Source: Desulfobacteraceae bacterium
GTDB taxonomy: Bacteria > Desulfobacterota > Desulfobacteria > Desulfobacterales > Desulfosalsimonadaceae
Reading direction: 5' to 3'
DNA: 56,179 nucleotides
NCBI GenBank assembly: GCA_011390465.1
Contig: JAABSH010000021.1
Span: 1 to 56,179, forward strand
The translations under genes and the position numbers were made by a program. Positions 1-8,440 of the stretch are shown here, in pieces. The notes beneath the pieces were generated by a model, which was not told the DNA's origin, searched no databases, and saw only the letters and a list, made by a program, of their open reading frames with translations. Within the stretch, counting starts at the first letter, position 1. Every line of letters begins with the position of its first letter.

Positions 1-2
1 AA

Positions 3-1334
3 TGGATATGGGGGGCGATCCCGGTACTGGTACTGGTGGTGATTCTGGTGCTCCTTTCCAGTGCCATTAAATCCAAAACCGATAAACTGACAGCGATTAA
101 ATCCGGTCTTCATGCGCTCCAGGCCCGTCGGCTGGCTATGGACCGGATTGATGAAGTGATTGCCATTGTCAGCCAGGCAAAAGATGACGGGGCGGCCGTG
201 GAACGGATTGCCGCGGCCCTGAACCTGACCGATGACCAGGCCAAAGCCGTTGTGCACCAGCCCATCAGCGCGCTGGCACAGTCCGGCCGCAAAAAACTGG
301 ATCGTCAGATCGCCTTTATTGAACAGCAGATCGCGGAAAACAACCTCGATTTTTCCGAACCGCCGCCGGAAGTGAATGTGGTGGCCTTAAACCTGAGCAA
401 GCGGCCCATCCGGGACCGGATCAACCTGCCGGGGATTGTGGAGCCCTGGGTGAAATTCAATATTGTGGCCGAAGTCCGGGGCGAAGTGATGGAAAAGCGC
501 ATTGAAAAAGGAACCCCGGTGAATGCCGGCGATATCCTTGCGGTTCTGGACACTGAAGATTATGAAATCGCCCTGCAGGCGGCAAAAGCCTCCTATGATA
601 CAGCCCTGGCCTCACAAAAACGCCTGGAAAAACTTTACAAGGAACAGCTGGCCTCCCGGTCCCAATTGGACGATATCACAGCCCAGGTGGAGCAGTTCAG
701 GGCCCAGATGGACAGCGCGGCCTTAAGTCTTAAGCGATGCACCATCCAGAGTCCCATTTCAGGCGTGATCAACAATGTTTATATTGATCAGGGCCAGTAT
801 GTGAAGGTTTCCGATCCCGTGGCTGAAGTGCTTCAGATGGATAAGGTCAAAGTGATCGTGGGAATTCCGGAATCAGATGTCCGGGCCGTGGGAACCGTGG
901 AAGAATTTGAAGTCATGTTCGATGCCCTGGACGGCCGGACGTTTACGGCGCAAAAATATTTTCTGTCCCGGGCAAGCGACCCCAAGGCCCGGCTTTACAA
1001 TCTGGAACTTCAGATTGACAATCCAGAAGGCGAAATCCTGCCGGACATGTTTGCCCGGGTGGATATTGTGAAACAGAAAAAGGCCAACGCCCTGGCCGTT
1101 CCCCTGTATGCCATTATTACGCTCAACAATGAACAGACAGTGTATGTGGTGGAGGAAAATACGGTAAAAAGCCGGATTGTGAAAACCGGCATCCAGGAAG
1201 GGTGGCGCATGGAAGTTACCGAAGGCCTTGCACCCGACGAACAGGTGGTGGTGGTCGGCCACCGAAGCCTGAGTGAGGGACAGACGGTCAACGTGGTCAA
1301 AAGCATCTCAGGCATGGAGGAACTGGCAAATTGA
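3..1334 (+). CDS. RND efflux periplasmic adaptor (HlyD/AcrA family), 5' partial
   Basis: Membrane-fusion protein that would link an inner-membrane RND pump to an outer-membrane channel. The frame is open from the first in-frame base of the window, so the true start lies upstream; a GTG at 36 would fall inside the membrane anchor. Residues about 4-22 form one hydrophobic helix. A helical segment follows (about 24-120), then the usual lipoyl/hairpin/beta-barrel order: a barrel-sandwich half with VRGEV and GDILAVLD, a helical hairpin, the second lipoyl half with SPISGVI, and a C-terminal barrel. The helical segment before the lipoyl domain is not normal for the family and resembles the GyrA/ParC C-gate helices (see findings). 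The stop overlaps the TTG start of the permease gene (TTGA), so the two are translationally coupled. No outer-membrane channel gene is present here; it may lie upstream. Confidence 0.9.
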   Translation, partial: WIWGAIPVLVLVVILVLLSSAIKSKTDKLTAIKSGLHALQARRLAMDRIDEVIAIVSQAKDDGAAVERIAAALNLTDDQAKAVVHQPISALAQSGRKKLDRQIAFIEQQIAENNLDFSEPPPEVNVVALNLSKRPIRDRINLPGIVEPWVKFNIVAEVRGEVMEKRIEKGTPVNAGDILAVLDTEDYEIALQAAKASYDTALASQKRLEKLYKEQLASRSQLDDITAQVEQFRAQMDSAALSLKRCTIQSPISGVINNVYIDQGQYVKVSDPVAEVLQMDKVKVIVGIPESDVRAVGTVEEFEVMFDALDGRTFTAQKYFLSRASDPKARLYNLELQIDNPEGEILPDMFARVDIVKQKKANALAVPLYAIITLNNEQTVYVVEENTVKSRIVKTGIQEGWRMEVTEGLAPDEQVVVVGHRSLSEGQTVNVVKSISGMEELAN

Positions 1335-4300
1335 TCGTTTCCGATACTGCTGTCAAAAACCGGATCAGCGTCATGGTGCTTTCGCTGATCATTCTTATCA
1401 TGGGGGTTTACTGCTATCTGGAAATCCCCAGAGAAGACGAACCGGATGTGACCATTCCCCATGTGTTTGTTTCCACCCCTTACAAGGGCGTGGCCGCGGC
1501 AGACATTGAAACCGCCATCACCACCCAGATTGAGAAGAAATTAAAAGGCCTGGAACGGGTCAAGAACATCAAATCCGTCAGTTCCGAAGGATTGTCCAGC
1601 ATTGATATTGAGTTTATTCCCGGAACCGACATTGACGATGTGCTCCAGAAGGTCAGAGACAAGGTGGATGAGGCCAAGCGGGAGCTGCCCACGGACCTGG
1701 AAGATGATCCCATGGTGTTTGAGGTGAACCTGTCCGAGCTGCCCATTGTGGTGTATTCCCTGTCCGGCACCTGCGGCATGGTGGCCTTAAAAGAAATCGC
1801 CGATGACTTGGAAGAAGATATCGAATCCATTGCCGGTGTGCTGGAGGTGGACATCACCGGCGGCCGGGAGCGGGAAATCCTCATTGAAGTGGACCCGGAC
1901 AAACTGGCCTATTACCGGATTCCCATTACCGCGTTTCAGCAGGTGGTGGCCCGGGAAAACACCAATACATCCGGCGGGGCCATTACCCTGGGCGACGGGC
2001 GGTTTCAGGTGCGGGTGCCCGGGGAATTTATCACGCCCGAGGAAATTTACGGACTGGTGGTCACCAGCTTTAACGGCCGGCCGGTGTATTTAAAAGATCT
2101 GGCCACGGTGGTGGACGGGTTCAAGGAAGAAGAAAGCCGGACCCGCCTGGACGGCCGGGACGCGGTGAACATTGCCGTGAAAAAACGGGCCGGGGAAAAT
2201 ATTATTGAAATTGTTGAAGCAGTGGACCGGCTGATCGAAGAACAAAAAACAGAATGGCCGGCAGGCACCGAGATCATGAAACTCATGAACAAGGCCAAGG
2301 GCATCCGGCTGATGCTGACAGATCTGGAAAACAATATTTTGTCCGGTCTGCTTTTGGTGGTGGTGGTGCTGCTGTTTGCCCTGGGATTTCGCAATGCCAC
2401 CCTGGTGGCCATGGCCATTCCCTTTTCCATGCTGCTGTCGTTTATGGTGATTTACGCCCTGGGCATAACCCTCAATGTGGTGGTGCTGTTTTCTCTTACC
2501 CTGGCGCTGGGCATGCTGGTGGATAATGCCATTGTGATTGTGGAAAACATCTACCGGTACATGGAGCAGGGCGTGCCCCGCATTGACGCGGCCATGCGGG
2601 CCACATCAGAAGTGGCGTATCCGGTGATCGGCTCCACCCTGACCACGCTCGCCGCATTTTTTCCCATGATTTTCTGGCCCGGCATTATGGGCGAATTTAT
2701 GAGCTATCTGCCCATAACACTCATCATTACCCTGACCTCCAGCCTGTTTGTGGCCATGGTGATCAACCCGGCCCTGGCCGCGTTTTTTATGAAAGTTAAA
2801 AACGCGCCTGTTGCAGCAGAAATCAGCCCGGAAAACGGGGAACAGCCCATTGCCATCCAGGGCAGGATTCTTGAAAACTATCACCGGGTGCTGGATTACT
2901 GTCTGGATCACCGGCTGAGCGTGGTGATATCGTCTTTTCTGTTTCTGATTATTCTGATGCAGGTCTGGAAGCTGGTGGTCGGGCTGGAAAAGCCGGTGGA
3001 ATTTTTCCCCTCAACAGACCCGGGCAGCGCATACGTGAATGTGGAGCCCCCTGAAGGCGCGGACCTGGATTATCTGGACCGGGTGATCCAGCAGATCGAA
3101 CTGGCGGTAAGCGATTACGACATTGCGGCCCATGCGGACCCGGCCCTGTCCTATGCGGATCATTACCACCGGGCGTATGCTTTTCAGGATCACGAAAAAA
3201 GAAACGGCGAGATTTTTCAGGGACCTACGGATATAGACAACATCGAGCACATTTATGCCACGGCCAAGCAGAATGCCAGCAGTTCATTGTTTACCCAATA
3301 CTCGGACAACCGCCTTGGCATCCAGTTCGTAGATTATGAAGACCGCAAAACCCCGTCCGCAAAGGATGTGGACCGGATTCGGGAGCGAATTAAGGACATT
3401 CCCGGTGCCCGGATCACCGTGGCCGAGGAAGCCGGCGGACCGCCAACCGGCGCGCCCATCAATATTGAGATTTCAGGAGATGACCTGCGTGTGCTGGGCG
3501 AGATCGCCCGGCAGGTCAGAAACATGGTTGCCAGAATTCCGTATGTGGAGGATGTAACCGATGATTACATGGACGCCCTGCCGTCTGTCCGCATTGACAT
3601 TGACCGGCAGAAAGCCGCCATGTTTGATCTGTCCACCAATGCCATCGGGTTTGCGCTGAAAACCGCGTATAACGGTCTGAATGTGTCCACGTACCGGGAG
3701 GACGGGGAGGATTATGATATTACGGTAAAATTTACCGAAGCGGACCGGAACGTCACGGATGTGCTGCACAAGATCATGATTCCGTCGCCCGTGGGTCAGC
3801 TGGTGCCGCTGACCACCCTGGCCACCATCCGGTATGCCGGCAGCATCGGGGACATCAACCGGATCAACCATGAACGGGTGGTGACGGTGAAAGCGGAAGT
3901 GGATGAAGAAAAAGTGCCCGGGTCTGTTGCCAAGATGCAGGCGGAGCAGTTGCTACGGGATTTTGACCTGCCGCCCGGGATCGGGATGAAATTCACCGGC
4001 CAGCACGAGCATGAAAAAGAATCCAAGGATTTTTTGTCCAAAGCCTTTGTTATCGCCATTTTCCTGATTTTTCTGATTCTCGTGACCATTTTCAACTCCG
4101 TGGCCCAGCCCCTGATTATTCTCACCTCTGTGGTGCTTTCCCTGGGCGGGGTTTATCTGGGCCTCACCGTGATGCGGTATCCCTTTGGTATTATCATGTC
4201 CGGAGTGGGGGTGATATCCCTTGCCGGCGTGGTGGTAAACAATGCCATTGTGTTGATTGATTATATTAATAAATTGCGGGAGCGGGGAATGGACCTGCGG

Positions 4301-4624
4301 CCGGCGGTTATTTCCGCCGGCGCCACCCGCCTGCGGCCCGTGATGCTCACCGCCATTACCACGGTGCTGGGCCTGATTCCCATGGCCACGGGCATTTCCA
4401 TTAATTTCAGGGAAATGGCCGTATCCCTGGTCAGTGAGACGTCCCAGTACTGGAAGTCCATGTCCATTGTGGTGATTTTCGGGCTCCTGCTGGCCACCGT
4501 GCTGACGCTTGTGGTGGTGCCCACTCTGTATTCCCTGTTTGCCGAGGCCCCGGAGATGATCAAATCCAGATACGCCAGCATCAGAAAGTGGTACTGGCGG
4601 CCCTTCCAAAAAAGCGAGGGATGA
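1331..4624 (+). CDS. RND efflux permease (AcrB/AcrD/AcrF family)
   Basis: Proton-driven inner-membrane exporter of the hydrophobe/amphiphile efflux class, 1097 residues, close to the usual 1030-1100. It begins with TTG overlapping the adaptor stop. The order is typical: a first transmembrane helix, a large periplasmic loop, a helix bundle containing LGMLVDNAIVIVEN (the acidic proton-relay helix), a second periplasmic loop with GAPINIEISG, and a second bundle with AGVVVNNAIVLIDYI. The start MIVSDTAVKN fits the N-terminus of this family. Substrate cannot be read from sequence; the divergent HME/HAE-like adaptor suggests organic substrates rather than metals. The last 102 coding bases are repeated downstream as a non-functional copy at 4731-4832. 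Confidence 0.93.
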   Translation: MIVSDTAVKNRISVMVLSLIILIMGVYCYLEIPREDEPDVTIPHVFVSTPYKGVAAADIETAITTQIEKKLKGLERVKNIKSVSSEGLSSIDIEFIPGTDIDDVLQKVRDKVDEAKRELPTDLEDDPMVFEVNLSELPIVVYSLSGTCGMVALKEIADDLEEDIESIAGVLEVDITGGREREILIEVDPDKLAYYRIPITAFQQVVARENTNTSGGAITLGDGRFQVRVPGEFITPEEIYGLVVTSFNGRPVYLKDLATVVDGFKEEESRTRLDGRDAVNIAVKKRAGENIIEIVEAVDRLIEEQKTEWPAGTEIMKLMNKAKGIRLMLTDLENNILSGLLLVVVVLLFALGFRNATLVAMAIPFSMLLSFMVIYALGITLNVVVLFSLTLALGMLVDNAIVIVENIYRYMEQGVPRIDAAMRATSEVAYPVIGSTLTTLAAFFPMIFWPGIMGEFMSYLPITLIITLTSSLFVAMVINPALAAFFMKVKNAPVAAEISPENGEQPIAIQGRILENYHRVLDYCLDHRLSVVISSFLFLIILMQVWKLVVGLEKPVEFFPSTDPGSAYVNVEPPEGADLDYLDRVIQQIELAVSDYDIAAHADPALSYADHYHRAYAFQDHEKRNGEIFQGPTDIDNIEHIYATAKQNASSSLFTQYSDNRLGIQFVDYEDRKTPSAKDVDRIRERIKDIPGARITVAEEAGGPPTGAPINIEISGDDLRVLGEIARQVRNMVARIPYVEDVTDDYMDALPSVRIDIDRQKAAMFDLSTNAIGFALKTAYNGLNVSTYREDGEDYDITVKFTEADRNVTDVLHKIMIPSPVGQLVPLTTLATIRYAGSIGDINRINHERVVTVKAEVDEEKVPGSVAKMQAEQLLRDFDLPPGIGMKFTGQHEHEKESKDFLSKAFVIAIFLIFLILVTIFNSVAQPLIILTSVVLSLGGVYLGLTVMRYPFGIIMSGVGVISLAGVVVNNAIVLIDYINKLRERGMDLRPAVISAGATRLRPVMLTAITTVLGLIPMATGISINFREMAVSLVSETSQYWKSMSIVVIFGLLLATVLTLVVVPTLYSLFAEAPEMIKSRYASIRKWYWRPFQKSEG

Positions 4625-4650
4625 CATTTTACAAATATGGGGGTTGTCAT

Positions 4651-4730
4651 CAGAGTAAATTTGTTCTACCCCCAAAGCCTATAACCATAGGTCTTTTGTC
4701 ATATTGCAGGACGGCACGGTGGCCGCCCCT
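4651..4730. repeat. Half copy of the 153-bp inverted-repeat element
   Basis: These 80 bases are nearly identical to the reverse complement of the right half of the complete element at 52742-52897, starting at its very end (CAGAGTAAATTTGTTCT against CAGGGTAAATTTGTTCT) and stopping at the central GCCCCTAC. The other half is missing. It is inserted exactly between two copies of the RND permease 3' end. Confidence 0.85.
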
Positions 4731-4858
4731 ACTCTGTATTCCCTGTTTGCCGAGGCCCCGGAGATGATCAAAACCAGATACGCCAGCATCAGAAAGTGGT
4801 ACTGGCGGCCCTTCCAAAAAAGCGAGGGATGACATTTTACAAATATGGGGGTTGTCAT
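4731..4858 (+). repeat. Direct duplication of the RND permease 3' end
   Basis: These 128 bases repeat 4523-4650 with a single mismatch (AAATCC against AAAACC), at an offset of exactly 208. They include the last 34 codons and stop of the permease gene plus 26 bases of downstream DNA. The copy has no start and is a dead fragment. The near identity implies a recent event. The rest of the 4625-5063 gap (4859-5063) is AT-rich and holds no gene that I can see. Confidence 0.95.
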
Positions 4859-5063
4859 TTCATTATTTGCAAATATTTTGTAAAGTGATATAATTTATTA
4901 TTTTGGTGAAGGTGGTCAGTTATTTGTTAATTTTTCATTAAACAAAAAATTAACATTGATTTGAACGATTTCCGGGTGATTGTGGGTGTGGTTTTTCAAT
5001 TCTCGTGGAAAAATCATATACATCCCCGGAATTTTTATTTTGCATCAGTTTTGAAGGATAAGT

Positions 5064-5651
5064 ATGAAATTTATATTCTCATGGATAAAATATGGCATTG
5101 GAATGCTTTTTTTTAAGATGATTGGCTGGAAATGCGAAATCATTCCCAAAGTGATTGGGCATAAGTATATATTGATCGGATTTCCGCATAACACCAACAT
5201 GGACGCGCCCTTTGGCATCGGATTTTCATTTATAAATCGTATTCAAGCCAGCCCGATGATTAAAAAAGAATGGATGTTCTGGCCCATGTCCATTATATTT
5301 AAGTGGCTTAACGTCATGCCGGTGGACAGAAATGCGGCCAGTGATATCGTGGATCAGGTAGCACAGGAATTTTTGCTAAGAGACACCTTTATACCGGTTA
5401 TTTTTCCGGAAGGCACCCGGAAAGAAGTTAAAATGATAAAAACCGGGTTCTGGCATATTGCCGATAAAGCCGATGTTCCCATTGTTCTGCTTTACAAAGA
5501 TGCTTCCCAAAAACGATTGCGAATTTTAGGGCACCTGTTTGCCGGAGAATTCAAACATGACGATTTGGTCAAAATCAGGGACATTTTTCGGGCGGCCGGG
5601 TATGAGATACCCATGGGAGATGTCGAAAACGAAATATCATTGGCTGCCTGA
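5064..5651 (+). CDS. Lysophospholipid acyltransferase family protein (PlsC-like)
   Basis: Predicted membrane-associated acyltransferase that moves an acyl chain onto a glycerophospholipid or similar acceptor. Of 195 residues, the family blocks are clear: HNTNMD at 42-47 (the HX4D catalytic block), MPVDR at 85-89 (acceptor-binding region), and FPEGTR at 114-119 (phosphate-binding block III). The N-terminal 25 residues are hydrophobic and aromatic, consistent with membrane association, but no cleaved signal is evident. AAGGA lies seven bases before the ATG. It is shorter than PlsC (about 240) and resembles the small bacterial glycerol acyltransferase-like subgroup. A second acyltransferase domain lies at 6220-8421, so this neighbourhood may remodel lipids. 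The exact substrate is unknown. Confidence 0.85.
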   Translation: MKFIFSWIKYGIGMLFFKMIGWKCEIIPKVIGHKYILIGFPHNTNMDAPFGIGFSFINRIQASPMIKKEWMFWPMSIIFKWLNVMPVDRNAASDIVDQVAQEFLLRDTFIPVIFPEGTRKEVKMIKTGFWHIADKADVPIVLLYKDASQKRLRILGHLFAGEFKHDDLVKIRDIFRAAGYEIPMGDVENEISLAA

Positions 5652-5686
5652 TCGGGGATAGGTAAAATTTTTTTGGAGGGTTCCGG

Positions 5687-6100
5687 ATGGCATCGGATAA
5701 AAGCCAAACAGATAAAAGCCAAACAGATAAAGACCGGATGAATGAACTGCTGGACCAGGCAAGGCGCCGCCGGGAGGAAAAGGAGCGGTCCTACCGGGGC
5801 CGGGCACTCAAGCTGTTTCCCTGGGTCTGCGCCCGGTGCGGCCGGGAATTTGAGGGAAAACGGCTGCGGGAGCTCACTGTTCATCACAAGGACCACAATC
5901 ATGACAACAATCCCCCGGACGGCAGCAACTGGGAGCTTTTGTGCATTTACTGTCATGAGAATGAACATTCCCGGGAGGAAGTGGCCCGCTGGTATGACAA
6001 GCCGTCGGCCGGAGACCGGCAGGAAGATGGAACCGGCCTGACCCACCGGCCCTTTGAAGGCCTGGGGGATTTGCTGGACAAGATGAAAAAGAAACCATAA
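5687..6100 (+). CDS. yajD: HNH nuclease family protein YajD
   Basis: Small HNH-fold protein of 137 residues. Features seen: CARC at 48-51 (zinc knuckle), LTVHHKDHNHDNNP at 63-76 (the HH of the HNH core), NWELLC at 81-86 and CIYCHENEH at 86-94 (second zinc pair and metal site). This order and spacing match Escherichia coli YajD, whose cellular role is not established. GGAGG precedes the ATG by about seven bases. The N-terminus holds a 15-bp tandem duplication (5696-5710 and 5711-5725) giving SQTDK twice, a likely slippage product outside the folded domain. It sits between two acyltransferase genes with no obvious functional link. Confidence 0.85.
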   Translation: MASDKSQTDKSQTDKDRMNELLDQARRRREEKERSYRGRALKLFPWVCARCGREFEGKRLRELTVHHKDHNHDNNPPDGSNWELLCIYCHENEHSREEVARWYDKPSAGDRQEDGTGLTHRPFEGLGDLLDKMKKKP

Positions 6101-6177
6101 ATTTGTATATGCGTTCAGGTAGACCTGTCGGCACGAAGGCCGGCCCTGCGCATCCCGAGGCTTCCACCGGCGCATCG

Positions 6178-6196
6178 GGCAGGCGCCGTGCCTGCC
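6178..6196. other. 7-bp GC-rich hairpin upstream of the fusion gene
   Basis: GGCAGGC and GCCTGCC form a perfect 7-bp stem around GCCGT. No T-run follows on either strand, so it is not a classical terminator. It lies 24 bases before the TTG start at 6220 and may be part of that gene's leader. Confidence 0.5.
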
Positions 6197-6219
6197 GGTA
6201 ATTTGCAGGAGAAAAGCGA

Positions 6220-8421
6220 TTGCGGCCCTTTGCTTATAAAACCGCCAGATACGCCATCAAAGCCCTGTCTGATCTGACCCGCGCAAACATTCGTATCTTT
6301 GGGGAAAAAGAGATTCCCAAAGGATCTGTCCTGTTTGCGGTGAACCATTTCACCCGCATGGAAACCCTTTTAATCCCTTATTATATCCACCGCCTGACCG
6401 GCCAGACCCTCTGGGCCCTGGCAGATGACAATCTGTTTAACAGCGGGCTTAAGAATTTTCTGGATTACCTGGGCGCAATTTCCACAAAACATCCGGACCG
6501 GGATCGGCTCATCGTCAAAAGTCTGCTGACCGGAGAAGCCTCCTGGGTGATTTTTCCCGAAGGCCGGATGGTGAAAACCAAAAAAGTGTATGACGCGGAC
6601 GGAACGCCAAAGGGCCGGTTTCTGATTGCCGCGCCGGATGGGGCCCATCCCCCTCACAGCGGCACGGCAGCCCTGGCCCTGCGGACTCAGTTTTACCGGG
6701 AGCGGTATCGCCGGATGCGCGAAACCCATCCGGAAGAAGCGGCCCGAATGCTGCGCATGTTTGAAATTGAGGATCCTGCCCCTGTGCTGAACCATGAAAC
6801 CTGGATCGTGCCCGTGAATCTCACGTATTATCCCATCCGTGCCCGGGAGAATCTGTTTAGCCGCATGGCCGGCCGGTTTGTGGAAGATCTGTCCGAACGA
6901 ATGATTGAAGAAATCATGACCGAAGGCACCATGCTGCTGGCCGGGGTGGATGTGGACATGCGGTTCGGCACTCCCATCCGGGTGGCACCGTATCTCAAAA
7001 GCCGGGCGGTTCAGGCGGATATCCTTTCTTCTGATCCCATCAATTTTGATGATATCATTCCTTCCATTTCCATGATACGGAAAACCGCTGTAAAGATCAT
7101 GGAACGCTACATGTCGGCCATTTATGCGCTGACCACCGTCAATCATGACCATATTTTCGCTTCCATGCTCAAGTTTCTGCCCCGGGGAAAAATCTCTCAA
7201 CAGGAATTCCGGCAGCGGATTTTTCTGGCCGCCAATCTGTGCTTTGAATGTATGGATTTTTATCGCCATGATTCCCTGATGCGAAATCAGATTCATCTTT
7301 TGACGGATGACCGGTTTCATAAAGTCCGGAATTTTATTGAACTGGCCGTTGAAAAAGGGGCTATTCGGAAGGAAAACGATTATTTTATCACGGATCCGGC
7401 GTTTTGCGACATTTCGGATTTTCATTGCGCCCGCAAAGATTCCCTCCTTGGGATGATTGCTAATGAAATTGAGCCGCTTTTGAAGCTTCAGGAACACCTT
7501 CGGCAGATTGCCAGAGAACATCCCCTGCGCATCAAATACCAGATCAAGCGGGATCTCATCCACAAAGCCCGGTTTGATTTTGAAAAAGCCTATGCCCGGT
7601 TTGCCGTGGAAGGCCAGTCTAAACCGAAAGCGGTGGGGGCCCCGTTTTTTGTCCGCTTAAACAAAGGGGCAAAAGAAAAAGAAACCGGCGTGGTGCTGAT
7701 TCACGGATACATGGCCGCGCCTCTGGAAGTCCGGGCCCTGGCGGAATATCTCGGCAGCCGGGGATTCCGCACCTACGCGCCCCGCTTAAAAGGCCACGGC
7801 ACCGCGCCGGAAGATTTGGCGGTGAGCGGATATATGGAATGGGTGGAGTCCGTGGAAGAAGCCTTTGTGATCATGGAGGGAATTTGCCGGAAAGTGGTGG
7901 TGGGCGGGTTTTCCACGGGCGCGGGACTGGCCCTGGATCTCGCCGCCCGGGTGGACCCTCTGGCCGGGGTGTTTGCCATTTCCCCGCCGTTCAAGCTTCA
8001 GGATTTTTCCGCCCGGTTTGTGCCGGCGGTGAATTTCTGGAACAAATTGATGAACAGATTCAACATGGAAACTGCCAAAAAGGAGTTTGTGGAAAACCAT
8101 CCGGAAAATCCCCATATCAATTATACGCGCAATCCGATTTCCGGGATCATTGAACTGGACCGGCTCATGGACCAGATTGAGCCCAGACTGCCGGATATAA
8201 AAGTGCCCGCGTTGATCATTCAGTCTCTGGGCGACCCGGTGGTCAATCCGGCCGGGTCATTTAAAATTTTCGAGCATTTGGGGGCCAAAGACAAGGAATA
8301 CCTGATGGTGAATTATGAGCGCCACGGCATTATTAACGGCGAGCGGTCGGACCGGATATTCCGGATGGTGGAAGATTTTCTGGGGCGGCTGAAAGACGAT
8401 CAAAGTGAAGAAAATGCGTAA
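6220..8421 (+). CDS. Acyltransferase / alpha-beta hydrolase fusion protein
   Basis: A 733-residue protein joining two enzymes. The N-terminal part (about 25-300) is a PlsC-like acyltransferase: NHFTRMET at 42-49 gives the HX4D block with Glu (E48) in place of Asp, and FPEGRM at 112-117 is block III. Residues about 300-470 form a helical region without recognised motifs. The C-terminal part (about 485-733) is a carboxylesterase/monoglyceride-lipase-like hydrolase: LIHGY at 493-497 (oxyanion hole), GFSTG at 563-567 with nucleophile S565, D672 in LGDP, and H702 in ERHG, a complete catalytic triad. AGGAG precedes a TTG start. It probably hydrolyses and re-esterifies lipids; substrate unknown. The next gene, encoding a probable selenoprotein, starts 19 bases after the stop. 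Confidence 0.88.
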   Translation: MRPFAYKTARYAIKALSDLTRANIRIFGEKEIPKGSVLFAVNHFTRMETLLIPYYIHRLTGQTLWALADDNLFNSGLKNFLDYLGAISTKHPDRDRLIVKSLLTGEASWVIFPEGRMVKTKKVYDADGTPKGRFLIAAPDGAHPPHSGTAALALRTQFYRERYRRMRETHPEEAARMLRMFEIEDPAPVLNHETWIVPVNLTYYPIRARENLFSRMAGRFVEDLSERMIEEIMTEGTMLLAGVDVDMRFGTPIRVAPYLKSRAVQADILSSDPINFDDIIPSISMIRKTAVKIMERYMSAIYALTTVNHDHIFASMLKFLPRGKISQQEFRQRIFLAANLCFECMDFYRHDSLMRNQIHLLTDDRFHKVRNFIELAVEKGAIRKENDYFITDPAFCDISDFHCARKDSLLGMIANEIEPLLKLQEHLRQIAREHPLRIKYQIKRDLIHKARFDFEKAYARFAVEGQSKPKAVGAPFFVRLNKGAKEKETGVVLIHGYMAAPLEVRALAEYLGSRGFRTYAPRLKGHGTAPEDLAVSGYMEWVESVEEAFVIMEGICRKVVVGGFSTGAGLALDLAARVDPLAGVFAISPPFKLQDFSARFVPAVNFWNKLMNRFNMETAKKEFVENHPENPHINYTRNPISGIIELDRLMDQIEPRLPDIKVPALIIQSLGDPVVNPAGSFKIFEHLGAKDKEYLMVNYERHGIINGERSDRIFRMVEDFLGRLKDDQSEENA

Positions 8422-8440
8422 CATCAACAGGAGTGTACGG

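Noticed and set aside
4650-4835. Minus-strand open frame over the duplicated permease end
   Set aside because: It is the antisense of duplicated coding sequence and the element; no start signal.
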